Source of the DNA: an uncultured Clostridia bacterium
GTDB taxonomy: Bacteria; Bacillota; Clostridia; Lutisporales; Lutisporaceae
Direction of reading: 5' to 3'
Length of the DNA stretch: 34,240 bases
Assembly: GCA_937930535.1 (NCBI GenBank)
Contig: CALGKJ010000036.1
Coordinates: forward strand, 1-34,240
The notes beneath the pieces are model-generated. The model saw only the letters and a program-made list of their open reading frames with translations. It did no database searches and was not told the DNA's origin. Below, piece after piece: positions 23,976-31,592 of the stretch (position 1 is its first letter; every line of letters starts with the position of its first letter). Both the position numbers and the translations under genes were made by a program.

Positions 23976-24240
23976 TCTTAAACATATGCGTTAACTTAAG
24001 CCAAGCTATTCCAATATGCTGTAAATATAACTTTTCGGAAGTTGTTTACTCCACGAAGCCTAGCCCGAGAGGCAGCACAGTAATTTATATGAAATACCTC
24101 AATATAATAAGCATCATATAATGTTAGTTTTTTCATATTCTTAAGGTGCTGCTTTTGTAAACAACTGTAGAAAAATTATATTTACAGCCAGAGATTTGTA
24201 AAATTAGAGCTTAAGTTAACTCATATGATCTGGTATAAGA
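23976..24240. ncRNA. Long interrupted hairpin, candidate structured RNA of unknown type
   Basis: No gene is supported between 23920 and 24325. Instead a nested series of stems folds into one long hairpin. TCTTA 23976-23980 pairs with 24236-24240. CATATG 23983-23988 pairs with 24222-24227. GTTAACTTAAGC 23990-24001 pairs with 24209-24220. GCTGTAAATATAA 24018-24030 pairs with 24176-24188. TTTTC 24032-24036 pairs with 24170-24174. AGTTGTTTAC 24040-24049 pairs with 24157-24166. GCAGCAC 24072-24078 pairs with 24146-24152. ATATGAAA 24087-24094 pairs with 24131-24138. The internal loops are asymmetric, and a GC-rich side hairpin (GCCTAGCCCGAGAGGC) sits on the left arm. I recognise no 6S, SRP, tmRNA or riboswitch core. 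A degenerate miniature transposon is the alternative. Confidence 0.55.
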
Positions 24241-24260
24241 AAGTTATTTTGCTTTAAAAA

Positions 24261-24289
24261 TTGACAGTATAGTAAATTTAATATAGAAT
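24261..24289 (+). promoter_or_regulatory. Sigma-A promoter for SCIFF maturase gene
   Basis: TTGACA (24261-24266), a 17-base spacer and TAGAAT (24284-24289). The start codon at 24326 lies about 30 bases downstream of the expected start site, so the leader is short and excludes the long hairpin at 23976-24240. Confidence 0.72.
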
Positions 24290-24325
24290 AAGGATTGAAA
24301 TTTACCTAAATTGGGGGAAACTAAT

Positions 24326-25678
24326 TTGATACATAAGTATAAATTGAACAATTTAAAAATTGTTATCGATGTTCATAGCGGGACGGTACATTCAGTAGAC
24401 GATATTACCTTTGATATACTTGATATATATAGCTGTGACTTGGAGGATATTGTCACAAAGCTTTCAGATAAATATTCTGCATTAGAGATAAAAGAGGCAT
24501 ATAGCGAGCTTAAAGAGCTTGAAAATACAGGACTTCTTTTTTCATCAGATGCGTATATGGATAAGGTTTTGGGAGAAGAAAGGGAGTTTAATACTAAGGC
24601 ATTGTGTTTAAACATTGCCCATGACTGTAATATAAGATGCGGATATTGCTTTGCTTCCACTGGAGATTATCATGGAGGCAGAAAGCTTATGCCTCTGGAG
24701 GTAGCAAAACAGGCTATAGATTTTGTACTTAAAACCTCAGGCACCAGAAAACGTTTAGAGGTTGATTTTTTTGGCGGAGAACCTCTTTTGAATTTTGATG
24801 TTGTTAAAGCTGCGGTGGAGTATGGGAGAGAGAGACAGACGGAATATGGAAAAAGAATCGGCTTTACCATTACCACAAATGCCACTCTGTTAAACGATGA
24901 AATAATAGAATTTATGAATAATAACATGGACAATGTAGTACTAAGTATAGATGGAAGAAAAGAAGTAAATGATAGAATGAGAAAATTTTTGGATGACAGC
25001 GGTACCTTTGATGAGATACTGCCCAATATCAAAAATTTTGTAGCTAAAAGAAATGAAAAAAGCTATTATATTAGAGGAACCTTTACTGCTAATAATCTTG
25101 ATTTTTGTGAGGATGTTATATTCCTTGCAGACAACGGCTTTAAAGAAATATCTATAGAGCCTGTAGTAGCAGAGGAAAGCAATGAATATGCTTTAAGGCA
25201 CGAGCACATAGAAAAGATTTATGAACAATATGAGCAGCTTGCGAAAAAGTATATTGAGTATGAAGAAAATGGTAAAGGCTTTAGATATTATCATTTTTTG
25301 ATGGACTTAGACGGAGGTCCCTGTGTCTATAAAAGGGTATCCTCCTGTGGAGCAGGCGTTGAGTATTTTGCAGTTACACCTGAGGGCGAGCTTTACCCCT
25401 GCCATCAATTTGTAGGAAAAGAACAGTATATTATGGGAAATGTACGAGAAGGTGTTAAAAATAAAGTACTTCAAAAAAGTTTTTCCCAAAATACGGTTTA
25501 TCATAAAGAGAAATGCAAAGAGTGCTGGGCAAAATTTTATTGCAGCGGCGGATGCCAAGCCAATGCTGTAAATTTTAATAATGATTTAAAAAAACCTTAT
25601 GATATGGAATGTGAATTGCAGAAAAAGCGTATAGAATGTGCTATAATGTTAAAGGTATATCAATCTGTTAATAATTAA
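24326..25678 (+). CDS. scfB: SCIFF peptide radical SAM maturase (thioether-forming)
   Basis: A 450-residue radical SAM/SPASM enzyme that forms thioether cross-links in the clostridial SCIFF (six cysteines in forty-five) peptide. It has an N-terminal peptide-binding RRE-like domain (about 1-80, DVHSGTVHSVDDITFDILD), the radical SAM cluster C101-x3-C105-x2-C108 (HDCNIRCGYCFASTGDYHGG), VDFFGGEPLLNFD, and VVLSIDGRKEVNDRMR. The C-terminal SPASM cysteines are in GPCVYKRVSSCGAG, LYPCHQFVG and CKECWAKFYCSGGCQANA. TTG at 24326 is chosen: GGGGGA lies 7 bases upstream and the family starts MIHKYKL. No SCIFF precursor gene is visible upstream or downstream, which is unusual. Confidence 0.93.
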   Translation: MIHKYKLNNLKIVIDVHSGTVHSVDDITFDILDIYSCDLEDIVTKLSDKYSALEIKEAYSELKELENTGLLFSSDAYMDKVLGEEREFNTKALCLNIAHDCNIRCGYCFASTGDYHGGRKLMPLEVAKQAIDFVLKTSGTRKRLEVDFFGGEPLLNFDVVKAAVEYGRERQTEYGKRIGFTITTNATLLNDEIIEFMNNNMDNVVLSIDGRKEVNDRMRKFLDDSGTFDEILPNIKNFVAKRNEKSYYIRGTFTANNLDFCEDVIFLADNGFKEISIEPVVAEESNEYALRHEHIEKIYEQYEQLAKKYIEYEENGKGFRYYHFLMDLDGGPCVYKRVSSCGAGVEYFAVTPEGELYPCHQFVGKEQYIMGNVREGVKNKVLQKSFSQNTVYHKEKCKECWAKFYCSGGCQANAVNFNNDLKKPYDMECELQKKRIECAIMLKVYQSVNN

Positions 25679-25794
25679 GTATATTGTATACATAGATAAA
25701 ACATTCAGATACACAAGATTAAAATATATTTTCAATATATATTAATATTAATTACACTAATATTTATATTTAAAATTATGGGAGGAAGCATACT

Positions 25795-26367
25795 ATGCAA
25801 AAAACAGTACCAGTAAGCATGTCAAACAAGCATGTGCATATTTCGCAGCAGCATTTAGAGATACTCTTCGGTGAAGGGCATAAACTGACCAAAATGAAGG
25901 ATTTATCACAGCCGGGTCAGTTTGCTTGCGAAGAGAAGATTGATATAATAGGATCAAAGTCAACAATTAAGGGTGTAAGGATACTTGGACCCGTCAGACC
26001 TGAAACTCAAATAGAAATTTCAGTGTTTGATGCAAGAACGTTAGGTGTTGATGCAGTTGTAAGACCTTCTGGCAAGCTGGAAGGAACCCCGGGATGTACA
26101 ATAGTAGGTCCAAAGGGTCAGATTCAGCTTGAAAGAGGCGTTGTGGTTGCAGCTAGACATATACATATGCACACAGACGATGCGCCAAATTTCGGCTTAA
26201 AGGATAATGACATCGTTAAGGTAAGAGTTGGTGAAGAACGTGCTGTTGTATTTGAAAATGTAGTTGTACGAGTACACCCTGAATATGCATTAGATATGCA
26301 TATTGACATTGAGGAGGGTAATGCAGCGGGCATCAAAAACGGAGATATAGGCGAGATAGTAAAATAA
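25795..26367 (+). CDS. pduL: Phosphate propanoyltransferase / phosphotransacylase, PduL type
   Basis: A 190-residue PduL enzyme interconverting acyl-CoA and acyl phosphate (propanoyl or acetyl). It has two related beta-barrel halves with zinc-ligand histidines in SNKHVHIS (near the N-terminus) and [11 protein letters not shown] (about 120-130), plus [16 protein letters not shown], the usual CoA-site signature. The start is ATG 25795 with GGGAGGAAG upstream. No N-terminal encapsulation peptide and no shell gene is present, so a microcompartment role is not supported; a housekeeping phosphotransacetylase role fits better. deoC follows after 19 bases, so they are probably co-transcribed. Confidence 0.92.
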   Translation: MQKTVPVSMSNKHVHISQQHLEILFGEGHKLTKMKDLSQPGQFACEEKIDIIGSKSTIKGVRILGPVRPETQIEISVFDARTLGVDAVVRPSGKLEGTPGCTIVGPKGQIQLERGVVVAARHIHMHTDDAPNFGLKDNDIVKVRVGEERAVVFENVVVRVHPEYALDMHIDIEEGNAAGIKNGDIGEIVK

Positions 26368-26386
26368 AAAAATTGGGGGAATAATA

Positions 26387-27043
26387 ATGGATAAACAAAC
26401 ACTAGCAGTATACATCGACCATACTGTGCTAAAACCAGAAGCTGCTCAAAATGATGTTACAAAGCTTTGTAATGAGGCTCTTGAGTACAAATTTGCTTCA
26501 GTATGCATAAATCCCAGCTATGTAAAGCATGCATATTCAATACTTAAGGATTCAGAGGTTAAGGTGTGTACAGTTGTAGGCTTCCCATTGGGAGCAACAT
26601 TACCAGAGGTAAAGGCATTTGAAGCTGTAAAGGCTATTGAAAACGGCGCAACTGAAGTAGATATGGTTATAAATATCGGAGCATTAAAATCAGGAAACCT
26701 TGCTTTAGTAGAGGAAGATATAAAGGCAGTGGTTGATGCATGTAAAGAAAAAGCTTTGTTGAAGGTTATTATAGAAACATGTCTTCTTACTGATGAAGAA
26801 AAAGTAATAGCATGTGAGCTTTCAAAAAAAGCAGGTGCTGATTATGTTAAAACTTCCACAGGCTTTTCAACTGCTGGCGCAAAAGCGGAAGATATAGCAT
26901 TAATGAGAAAAACAGTTGGTGAAGAAATGGGAGTTAAGGCTTCAGGTGGTGTTAAAAACCTGGAAATAGCTCTGAAAATGATAGAAGCCGGTGCATCCAG
27001 AATAGGTGCAAGTGCCTCAATAAGCATAGTAAACGAGCTTTAA
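26387..27043 (+). CDS. deoC: Deoxyribose-phosphate aldolase
   Basis: Splits 2-deoxyribose 5-phosphate into acetaldehyde and glyceraldehyde 3-phosphate. The 218-residue class I TIM-barrel has opening DHTVLKPEA, substrate site [40 protein letters not shown], Schiff-base K155 in [10 protein letters not shown], and VKASGGVKN before GASRIGASA, all standard. ATG 26387 follows GGGGGA. It directly follows pduL. Acetaldehyde from DeoC could be oxidised to acetyl-CoA and passed to acetyl phosphate by PduL, though no aldehyde dehydrogenase is encoded here. A terminator follows. Confidence 0.95.
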   Translation: MDKQTLAVYIDHTVLKPEAAQNDVTKLCNEALEYKFASVCINPSYVKHAYSILKDSEVKVCTVVGFPLGATLPEVKAFEAVKAIENGATEVDMVINIGALKSGNLALVEEDIKAVVDACKEKALLKVIIETCLLTDEEKVIACELSKKAGADYVKTSTGFSTAGAKAEDIALMRKTVGEEMGVKASGGVKNLEIALKMIEAGASRIGASASISIVNEL

Positions 27044-27053
27044 TTTATAAAAT

Positions 27054-27100
27054 AAAAAAGTGCTTTTCCATATATGTGGAATCGCACTTTTTTATTTTTT
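27054..27100 (+). terminator. Intrinsic terminator after pduL-deoC
   Basis: AAAAAAGTGC (27054-27063) pairs perfectly with GCACTTTTTT (27084-27093), with an inner TTCCA/TGGAA stem (27066-27070 with 27077-27081), then a long T-rich tail. Confidence 0.88.
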
Positions 27101-27352
27101 TTATATTGTTTTAATCCTCACTAATAAAGCTGTCTGCACATATTATATTTATTAGAAGCAGAGGGATGGAATCAACTGTAGATTTACGAACATCTATGTA
27201 AACAAATCATTGTTAACATAATACACTGACGGCAAAGCTTTTCTCATATAAGCAGTCTTTTAGCAAGTAATCTTATATGGGTATATATATTAGTGAAAAA
27301 TATGTCAAGGATATGTTTCGTAGTTATCAATAATAGCGAGAGGGGTTTTAGA
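27101..27352. other. Intergenic region between deoC and SDH-like protease gene
   Basis: No gene is supported here. It holds CATATAAG/CTTATATG inverted arms at about 27246-27253 and 27271-27278 (long loop), AT-rich promoter-like sequence around 27214-27225, and the GAGAGGGG ribosome site at 27338-27345. Confidence 0.5.
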
Positions 27353-28180
27353 GTGTTCAACATATCAAATAAAAAAAGAATCAGTTTGTTGAAAAGTATA
27401 GAAAACACATTGGAAGCAAGGGTCATTTCTTATATATCCTACTATCCAATGGATGATTATGTTCTTGTACCTCTCTACAAACAGTTAAGTACTATAGGTA
27501 AAACCGACAAATTATACTTGTTTTTAAATAGTTATGGCGGAGCAGTTGATACCCCTTATAAGATAGTAAACCTAATCAGAGAATACTGCGACTATTTTGG
27601 GGTTATAATACCATTTGTGGCAAAAAGTGCTGCAACTATGGTTGCTATAGGGGCTGACGAGATAATAATGGGCCCTACCTCCGAACTAGGACCTATAGAT
27701 CCTCTTGTAAAGCATCCAGTATATGACGATTTATGGGTGCCTGTGCAATCCATCAGGCTATGTGTAGACTTTATGGAGGAAAGAATTATAAACAGCGCGG
27801 ATCCCAAGGTAACTTCTTCAATACTTCATCCCATTGCAGAAAAGCTTGATCCATGGATAATTGGAGACTATGAAAAATCTATGAAGGCATCTTACCAATA
27901 TGCAGAGGCACTTCTTGCTAATAATATGTTTAAAAATAATAGAGATAAAGCAAAGCTGGTAACAAAAACTATGATAGAAAAATATTTTTCTCACGGATAC
28001 TGTATAAATAGAAAAGAAGCAATAAATGAGCTTGGCTTGAATGTTGTCAGTGGTGATGGTGATTTATGGAGTATTATTTGGGCACTGTATCTTGCGTATG
28101 ATGATTATTTACAGAAAAAGAGTTATACCTCCATAATGGAAATAACAGATTCAAAGGTAGATATGTCGGAAGTTGAATGA
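27353..28180 (+). CDS. SDH/SppA-like Clp-fold serine proteinase, membrane-free
   Basis: A 275-residue protein of the serine dehydrogenase proteinase family (ClpP/crotonase fold, related to SppA). It has the oxyanion-type loop FLNSYGGAVDTPYKIVN and the catalytic serine S92 in PFVAKSAATMVAIGADEIIM, followed by GPTSELGPIDP, the family's most conserved block. No transmembrane helix is seen. GTG at 27353 is preferred (GAGAGGGG 7 bases upstream) over GTG 27293 and ATG 27302, which lack a ribosome site. The physiological substrate is unknown; it may be a quality-control protease. The gene stands alone. Confidence 0.82.
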   Translation: MFNISNKKRISLLKSIENTLEARVISYISYYPMDDYVLVPLYKQLSTIGKTDKLYLFLNSYGGAVDTPYKIVNLIREYCDYFGVIIPFVAKSAATMVAIGADEIIMGPTSELGPIDPLVKHPVYDDLWVPVQSIRLCVDFMEERIINSADPKVTSSILHPIAEKLDPWIIGDYEKSMKASYQYAEALLANNMFKNNRDKAKLVTKTMIEKYFSHGYCINRKEAINELGLNVVSGDGDLWSIIWALYLAYDDYLQKKSYTSIMEITDSKVDMSEVE

Positions 28181-28202
28181 TAGTAACATAAAGTGCTAAA
28201 AC

Positions 28203-28231
28203 TTGACAGTTTCCATATTAAAAACTATAAT
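28203..28231 (+). promoter_or_regulatory. Consensus sigma-A promoter upstream of lgt
   Basis: Perfect TTGACA (28203-28208), a 17-base spacer and perfect TATAAT (28226-28231). The start site should fall near 28238, leaving an untranslated leader of about 140 bases with small AT-rich hairpins before lgt. Confidence 0.8.
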
Positions 28232-28376
28232 CATACAGTAGGAGTATAGGAATATTAGTATCTATCTTATTCTAATATCTATGCATGAAGTACGAATGAA
28301 TATACAAGATTCCAATTGAGGAATATCAATTCCTAGAAATACATATTAATAAAATATTAAAAACAGGAGGTATAAT

Positions 28377-29120
28377 ATGGATCCTATAGCATTTGAGGTA
28401 TTTGGTTTATCTATTAGGTGGTATGGTATACTTTTGTCAGCAGGTATCCTTATAGGAATATTACTGGCATACAGAGAAGCAAAAAAACTAGGGTATAATC
28501 CAGAGATTATAATTGATTTGGCATTGTGGTGCGTACCTATGGCAGTAGTTGGAGCCAGAGCATACTATGTAATATTTGAGTGGAATTATTATAAAAATAA
28601 CCTTGGAGAAATAATTAACATCAGAGGCGGAGGCTTGGCAATACATGGTGCACTAATTGCGGCAGTCGCAACAGGTTACATAATTACGAGAATAAAGAAG
28701 CTATCCTTTTGGGAAATGGCTGACATAGCAGCTCCAAGCATAATTATAGGACAAGCAATAGGGAGATGGGGAAATTTTATGAACAATGAAGCCCATGGGG
28801 GACCTACTAATCTACCTTGGGGAATAATGGTTGATGGAATCAAAGTTCACCCAACTTTTTTATATGAATCAGTTTGGAATCTGCTTGTTTTTATATTCCT
28901 TATGCTATATAGAAACAAAAAGAAAGCAAATGGGGAAGTATTTTTACTGTATGGAATATTATATTCTGTAGGAAGATTTTTTATTGAAGGTTTGAGAACA
29001 GACAGTCTTTATGTATTTGGGATGAGAACCGCACAGCTTATCAGTATTTTAACGATACTGATTTTTGGATGCATATTTATGTATAATAGAATTCGCAATA
29101 ACAAGAAAGAAGAATATTAA
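28377..29120 (+). CDS. lgt: Prolipoprotein diacylglyceryl transferase
   Basis: Transfers diacylglycerol from phosphatidylglycerol to the lipobox cysteine of prelipoproteins at the cytoplasmic membrane. The 247-residue polytopic protein has conserved blocks IRWYGILLSAGILIG, IRGGGLAIHGALI, the Lgt signature GRWGNFMNNEAHGG, VHPTFLYESVWN and GRFFIEGLRTDSL, and ends after a last transmembrane helix. AGGAGG lies 7 bases before ATG 28377. The lipoproteins encoded elsewhere in the window (18647-19567, 20930-21844) would be substrates. It is followed at a distance by the Spo0E-like gene. Confidence 0.95.
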   Translation: MDPIAFEVFGLSIRWYGILLSAGILIGILLAYREAKKLGYNPEIIIDLALWCVPMAVVGARAYYVIFEWNYYKNNLGEIINIRGGGLAIHGALIAAVATGYIITRIKKLSFWEMADIAAPSIIIGQAIGRWGNFMNNEAHGGPTNLPWGIMVDGIKVHPTFLYESVWNLLVFIFLMLYRNKKKANGEVFLLYGILYSVGRFFIEGLRTDSLYVFGMRTAQLISILTILIFGCIFMYNRIRNNKKEEY

Positions 29121-29197
29121 AAAATGGCAATAACTTACAGGCTGTGTCATAAACTATAAGCCAATAACAGAATAAAGAGAAAAATAACGAAAACTTG

Positions 29198-29225
29198 TCA
29201 AAATACCAGATATTTGGTATTTTGA
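29198..29225 (+). terminator. Hairpin after lgt (possible terminator)
   Basis: TCAAAATACCA (29198-29208) pairs perfectly with TGGTATTTTGA (29215-29225) around a 6-base loop. The following TAGATTTTAC is a weak U-tract. Confidence 0.55.
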
Positions 29226-29250
29226 TAGATTTTACAGGATAATATAAATA

Positions 29251-29279
29251 TTGACGTTTTTAGCTTGCCAATATAATAT
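29251..29279 (+). promoter_or_regulatory. Candidate promoter for Spo0E-like gene
   Basis: TTGACG at 29251-29256, then TATAAT at 29272-29277 (15-base spacer) or TAATAT at 29274-29279 (17). About 30 bases before the start codon. Confidence 0.5.
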
Positions 29280-29309
29280 ATAAGTACATTAGTTTTGGCG
29301 GTGATTAAA

Positions 29310-29456
29310 ATGAACAAAAAACAAATAGAATCAGTAAGACAGCAATTACATAGTTTGATACTTCAAAATGCCGGATACGATAAGATATATAATAAAAGTA
29401 TTGAGTTGGATATTCTTATTAATCAGTTTTACAGCGATTTGGCAATAACGGCATAA
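29310..29456 (+). CDS. Spo0E-like aspartyl-phosphate phosphatase
   Basis: A 48-residue protein that starts MNKKQIESVRQQLHSLIL, continues QNAGYDKIYNKSIELDILIN and ends QFYSDLAITA. It has the two-helix Spo0E pattern with the signature S-x-x-L-D (SIELD) followed by two hydrophobic residues and Ile-Asn. Spo0E members remove phosphate from Spo0A and so hold back sporulation; this fits a spore-former. ATG at 29310 has GGCGGTG upstream. It stands alone between lgt and mraZ and is short enough to escape most annotation. Confidence 0.82.
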   Translation: MNKKQIESVRQQLHSLILQNAGYDKIYNKSIELDILINQFYSDLAITA

Positions 29457-29479
29457 TACAATAATATTCAAAAACCAAC

Positions 29480-29540
29480 AAAAATGGTACAGAGACTAGG
29501 TCTAGAGACTAGGTCTTTCGTACCATTTTTATTTTTTTTT
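29480..29540 (+). terminator. Terminator with tandem repeat in its loop
   Basis: AAAAATGGTAC (29480-29490) pairs perfectly with GTACCATTTTT (29520-29530), followed by a T-run. The 29-base loop contains two direct copies of AGAGACTAGGTCT, each able to form a small AGAC/GTCT hairpin. It ends the Spo0E-like unit and insulates the mraZ operator region. Confidence 0.85.
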
Positions 29541-29552
29541 GGATAATGTATG

Positions 29553-29634
29553 AAAGTGGGAAGGATTTTAAAAAAATATATAGAATAACAAAGAAAGTGG
29601 TTTAAAGTGGAGTAAAGTGGTATACTTGTGTGGG
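29553..29634 (+). promoter_or_regulatory. Candidate MraZ operator: 10-bp-spaced AAAGTGG repeats
   Basis: AAAGTGG occurs at 29594-29600, 29604-29610 and 29614-29620 at an exact 10-bp spacing. A related AAAGTGGG lies at 29553-29560 and TGTGGG at 29629-29634. MraZ proteins are known to bind short G-rich direct repeats (TGGGN with 5-base spacers) before their own gene, and the next gene is mraZ. Confidence 0.7.
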
Positions 29635-29650
29635 AAAGCGTGGTGAGTAT

Positions 29651-30082
29651 ATGTTTATAGGCGAATATCAGCACAGCCTGGATCCTAAAAACAGGCTTAT
29701 AATGCCTGCAAAGTTCAGGGAGCAGCTAGGTGAAAAATTTGTGGCAACAAAAGGATTGGATAACTGCCTTTTCATATATTCACTGGAAGAGTGGAGTAAA
29801 GTGGAGGATAAGCTAAAGAATCTCCCAATGACCAGCAAGGATGCCAGAGCATTTGTAAGGTTCTTCTTCGCAGGAGCAAGTGAATGTGATATAGACAAGC
29901 AGGGAAGAACTCTGATACCCTCAAATCTTAAGCAATATGCCAATATAGACAAGGAAGTTGTAATAATAGGAGTTTCTACTCGTATTGAGCTGTGGAGTTT
30001 GGATGAGTGGAATAAATTTAATAATGATGCAGATATTAGTTATGAGGATGTGGCGGAAAAGATGTCACAGCTCGGAATATGA
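29651..30082 (+). CDS. mraZ: Transcriptional regulator MraZ
   Basis: The first gene of the dcw cluster, and a DNA-binding repressor of that cluster. The 143-residue length is standard. The two AbrB-like halves each carry the signature: [11 protein letters not shown] near the N-terminus and [11 protein letters not shown] in the second half. ATG at 29651 gives [10 protein letters not shown], the usual start; an in-frame GTG at 29630 would add seven residues without a ribosome site. GGTGAG lies just upstream. It should autoregulate through the repeat array at 29553-29634. Confidence 0.94.
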   Translation: MFIGEYQHSLDPKNRLIMPAKFREQLGEKFVATKGLDNCLFIYSLEEWSKVEDKLKNLPMTSKDARAFVRFFFAGASECDIDKQGRTLIPSNLKQYANIDKEVVIIGVSTRIELWSLDEWNKFNNDADISYEDVAEKMSQLGI

Positions 30083-30100
30083 TATAGAGGGTGAGTTAGT

Positions 30101-31051
30101 TTGAATTTTCAACATGTTCCAATAATGCTTAACGAAGTGCTTGAATATATGGAGATAAAATCTGGAGGTGTATATGTTGATGGTACACTGGGAGGAGCAG
30201 GGCACTCAATTGAGATAGCAAGACGTATGCAGCCGGGAGGCAGATTAATCGGGATAGATCAGGATGAGGAGGCTATAGCCGCATCCTCTGAGCGATTAAA
30301 GGAATTTAAGGATAGCGTGATAATTGTTCATAATAACTTTAGAAATATTAAGTCTGTAGTAGAAAACGCAGGCTTTTCAGCCGTAGATGGGATATTGATG
30401 GATATTGGAGTATCATCCCACCAGATAGATCAGGAGGAGCGCGGCTTCAGCTATATGCAAGATGGACCTCTGGATATGAGGATGGACAAAAGCAGAGCTT
30501 TGACAGCAGAGGATTTACTAAATGATTTATCAGAAAAGGAATTAAGCAGGATTATCAAAGAGTATGGTGAAGAAAATTGGGCTGTCAGAATTTCTAAATT
30601 CATCTGTGATGAAAGAAGCAAGAATAGAATAAAAACAACAGGGCAGCTTGTAGAAATAATAAAAAAAGCAATACCGGCGGCGGCAAGGAAAGAAGGCGGA
30701 CATCCTGCCAAGAGAACTTTTCAGGCATTGAGAATAGCAGTTAATGATGAGTTGAGAGTTTTGGAGAGTGCAGTCAAGGACGCAGTTAGTATTTTGGCAC
30801 CCGGTGGGAGACTGGCAGTTATAACATTTCATTCCCTGGAGGATAGAATTGTAAAAACTTTATTTAACAGCATGGAAAAACCATGTACTTGTCCCCATAC
30901 TATTCCAATATGTATGTGCGGAAAGCAGCCTGAACTAAAGGTAGTTACCAGAAAGCCTGTAACAGCAACTCAAGAAGAGCTGGAGCTGAATTCAAGAGCG
31001 AAAAGTGCAAAGCTTAGAGTTGCCGAAAGAGTAAGTTCTAAAAGGGGTTAG
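30101..31051 (+). CDS. rsmH: 16S rRNA (cytosine1402-N4)-methyltransferase
   Basis: Methylates C1402 of 16S rRNA using SAM. The 316-residue length is typical. Motifs are HVPIMLNEVLEYM at the start, the SAM loop DGTLGGAGHS, GIDQDEEAI, LMDIGVSSHQID, ERGFSYMQDGPLDMRMD, the HPAKRTFQALRIAVN helix, and ITFHSLEDRIVK. TTG at 30101 is the start, with AGAGGGTGAG upstream. It is 18 bases after mraZ and 12 before the ftsL-like gene, in the usual dcw order. Confidence 0.95.
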   Translation: MNFQHVPIMLNEVLEYMEIKSGGVYVDGTLGGAGHSIEIARRMQPGGRLIGIDQDEEAIAASSERLKEFKDSVIIVHNNFRNIKSVVENAGFSAVDGILMDIGVSSHQIDQEERGFSYMQDGPLDMRMDKSRALTAEDLLNDLSEKELSRIIKEYGEENWAVRISKFICDERSKNRIKTTGQLVEIIKKAIPAAARKEGGHPAKRTFQALRIAVNDELRVLESAVKDAVSILAPGGRLAVITFHSLEDRIVKTLFNSMEKPCTCPHTIPICMCGKQPELKVVTRKPVTATQEELELNSRAKSAKLRVAERVSSKRG

Positions 31052-31063
31052 GAGGGAATAAAA

Positions 31064-31561
31064 TTGTTAGTAGCAGACAACAGAGCATATGATTATAGAA
31101 AAAGACAATACTTAGATAATATCCCCTTGGAACAACCAAAGAAACAGCCTGAAGTAAAACCAAGGAAAAAGCCCAAAACCAAAAAGCATATTTTCAACCT
31201 AGCTTTTGTTTTTGCAGTAAGTATAATAATTATAGCTAGATATGCTTACATTGCAGAATTGGGATTTGAACACAGGAATCTTAAGGCAGGCTACAAGGAA
31301 GCACAAAAAGAGCAGACTGATTTAAACGTGCAGATTGCAAAAACAGTAAATCTGGAGGCACTAGAGAAAACAGCTATTGAACAGCTTGGTATGCAGTATC
31401 CTAATGTTCAGACTCAGATTGTATATGTAAGTGTAAAGGAAGCAGAGGCTGAAAATAGAAAAAAATATGCAAGCTACCACGACGAAATGGAATTAAACGA
31501 GAATATATATATATCATATATAAAAAATGCAATAGGAAATCTACTAAAGCTGCTAGATTGA
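31064..31561 (+). CDS. ftsL: FtsL-like cell division protein
   Basis: A 165-residue bitopic membrane protein. It has a basic cytoplasmic N-terminus (residues 1-45, with KKQPEVKPRKKPKTKK), a single transmembrane helix at about 46-63 (FNLAFVFAVSIIIIARYAYI), and an extracellular coiled coil. The coiled coil carries NLKAGYKEAQKEQTDLN and LEKTAIEQLGMQYP, the leucine-rich FtsL/DivIC signature. It bridges other divisome proteins at midcell. The start is TTG 31064 after GGAGGG. Sequence identity in this family is low, so the assignment leans on position between rsmH and the PBP gene as well as topology. Confidence 0.85.
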   Translation: MLVADNRAYDYRKRQYLDNIPLEQPKKQPEVKPRKKPKTKKHIFNLAFVFAVSIIIIARYAYIAELGFEHRNLKAGYKEAQKEQTDLNVQIAKTVNLEALEKTAIEQLGMQYPNVQTQIVYVSVKEAEAENRKKYASYHDEMELNENIYISYIKNAIGNLLKLLD

Positions 31562-31592
31562 TTATAACTTAGTTACAAGGCGGTGCATTACT

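Noticed and set aside
23939-24121. A 60-codon open frame in the gap before scfB
   Set aside because: It has no ribosome site, no family resemblance, and lies across the left arm of the long hairpin; the frame is a by-product of that sequence. It is not Cys-rich, so it is not the SCIFF precursor.
24018-24188. 6S RNA, SRP RNA or a known riboswitch as the identity of the long hairpin
   Set aside because: No SRP GGAAG tetraloop region, no B12, TPP, SAM or cyclic di-GMP conserved boxes, and the stem layout does not show the single central bubble of 6S RNA. Left as unidentified.
25795-27043. A bacterial microcompartment locus around pduL and deoC
   Set aside because: No shell proteins, aldehyde dehydrogenase or encapsulation peptides are present in the flanks.
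29791-29815. Extra GTGG repeats inside mraZ resembling the operator
   Set aside because: They encode the conserved EEWSKVED region of MraZ; the match is likely due to codon content, although a real internal site cannot be excluded.
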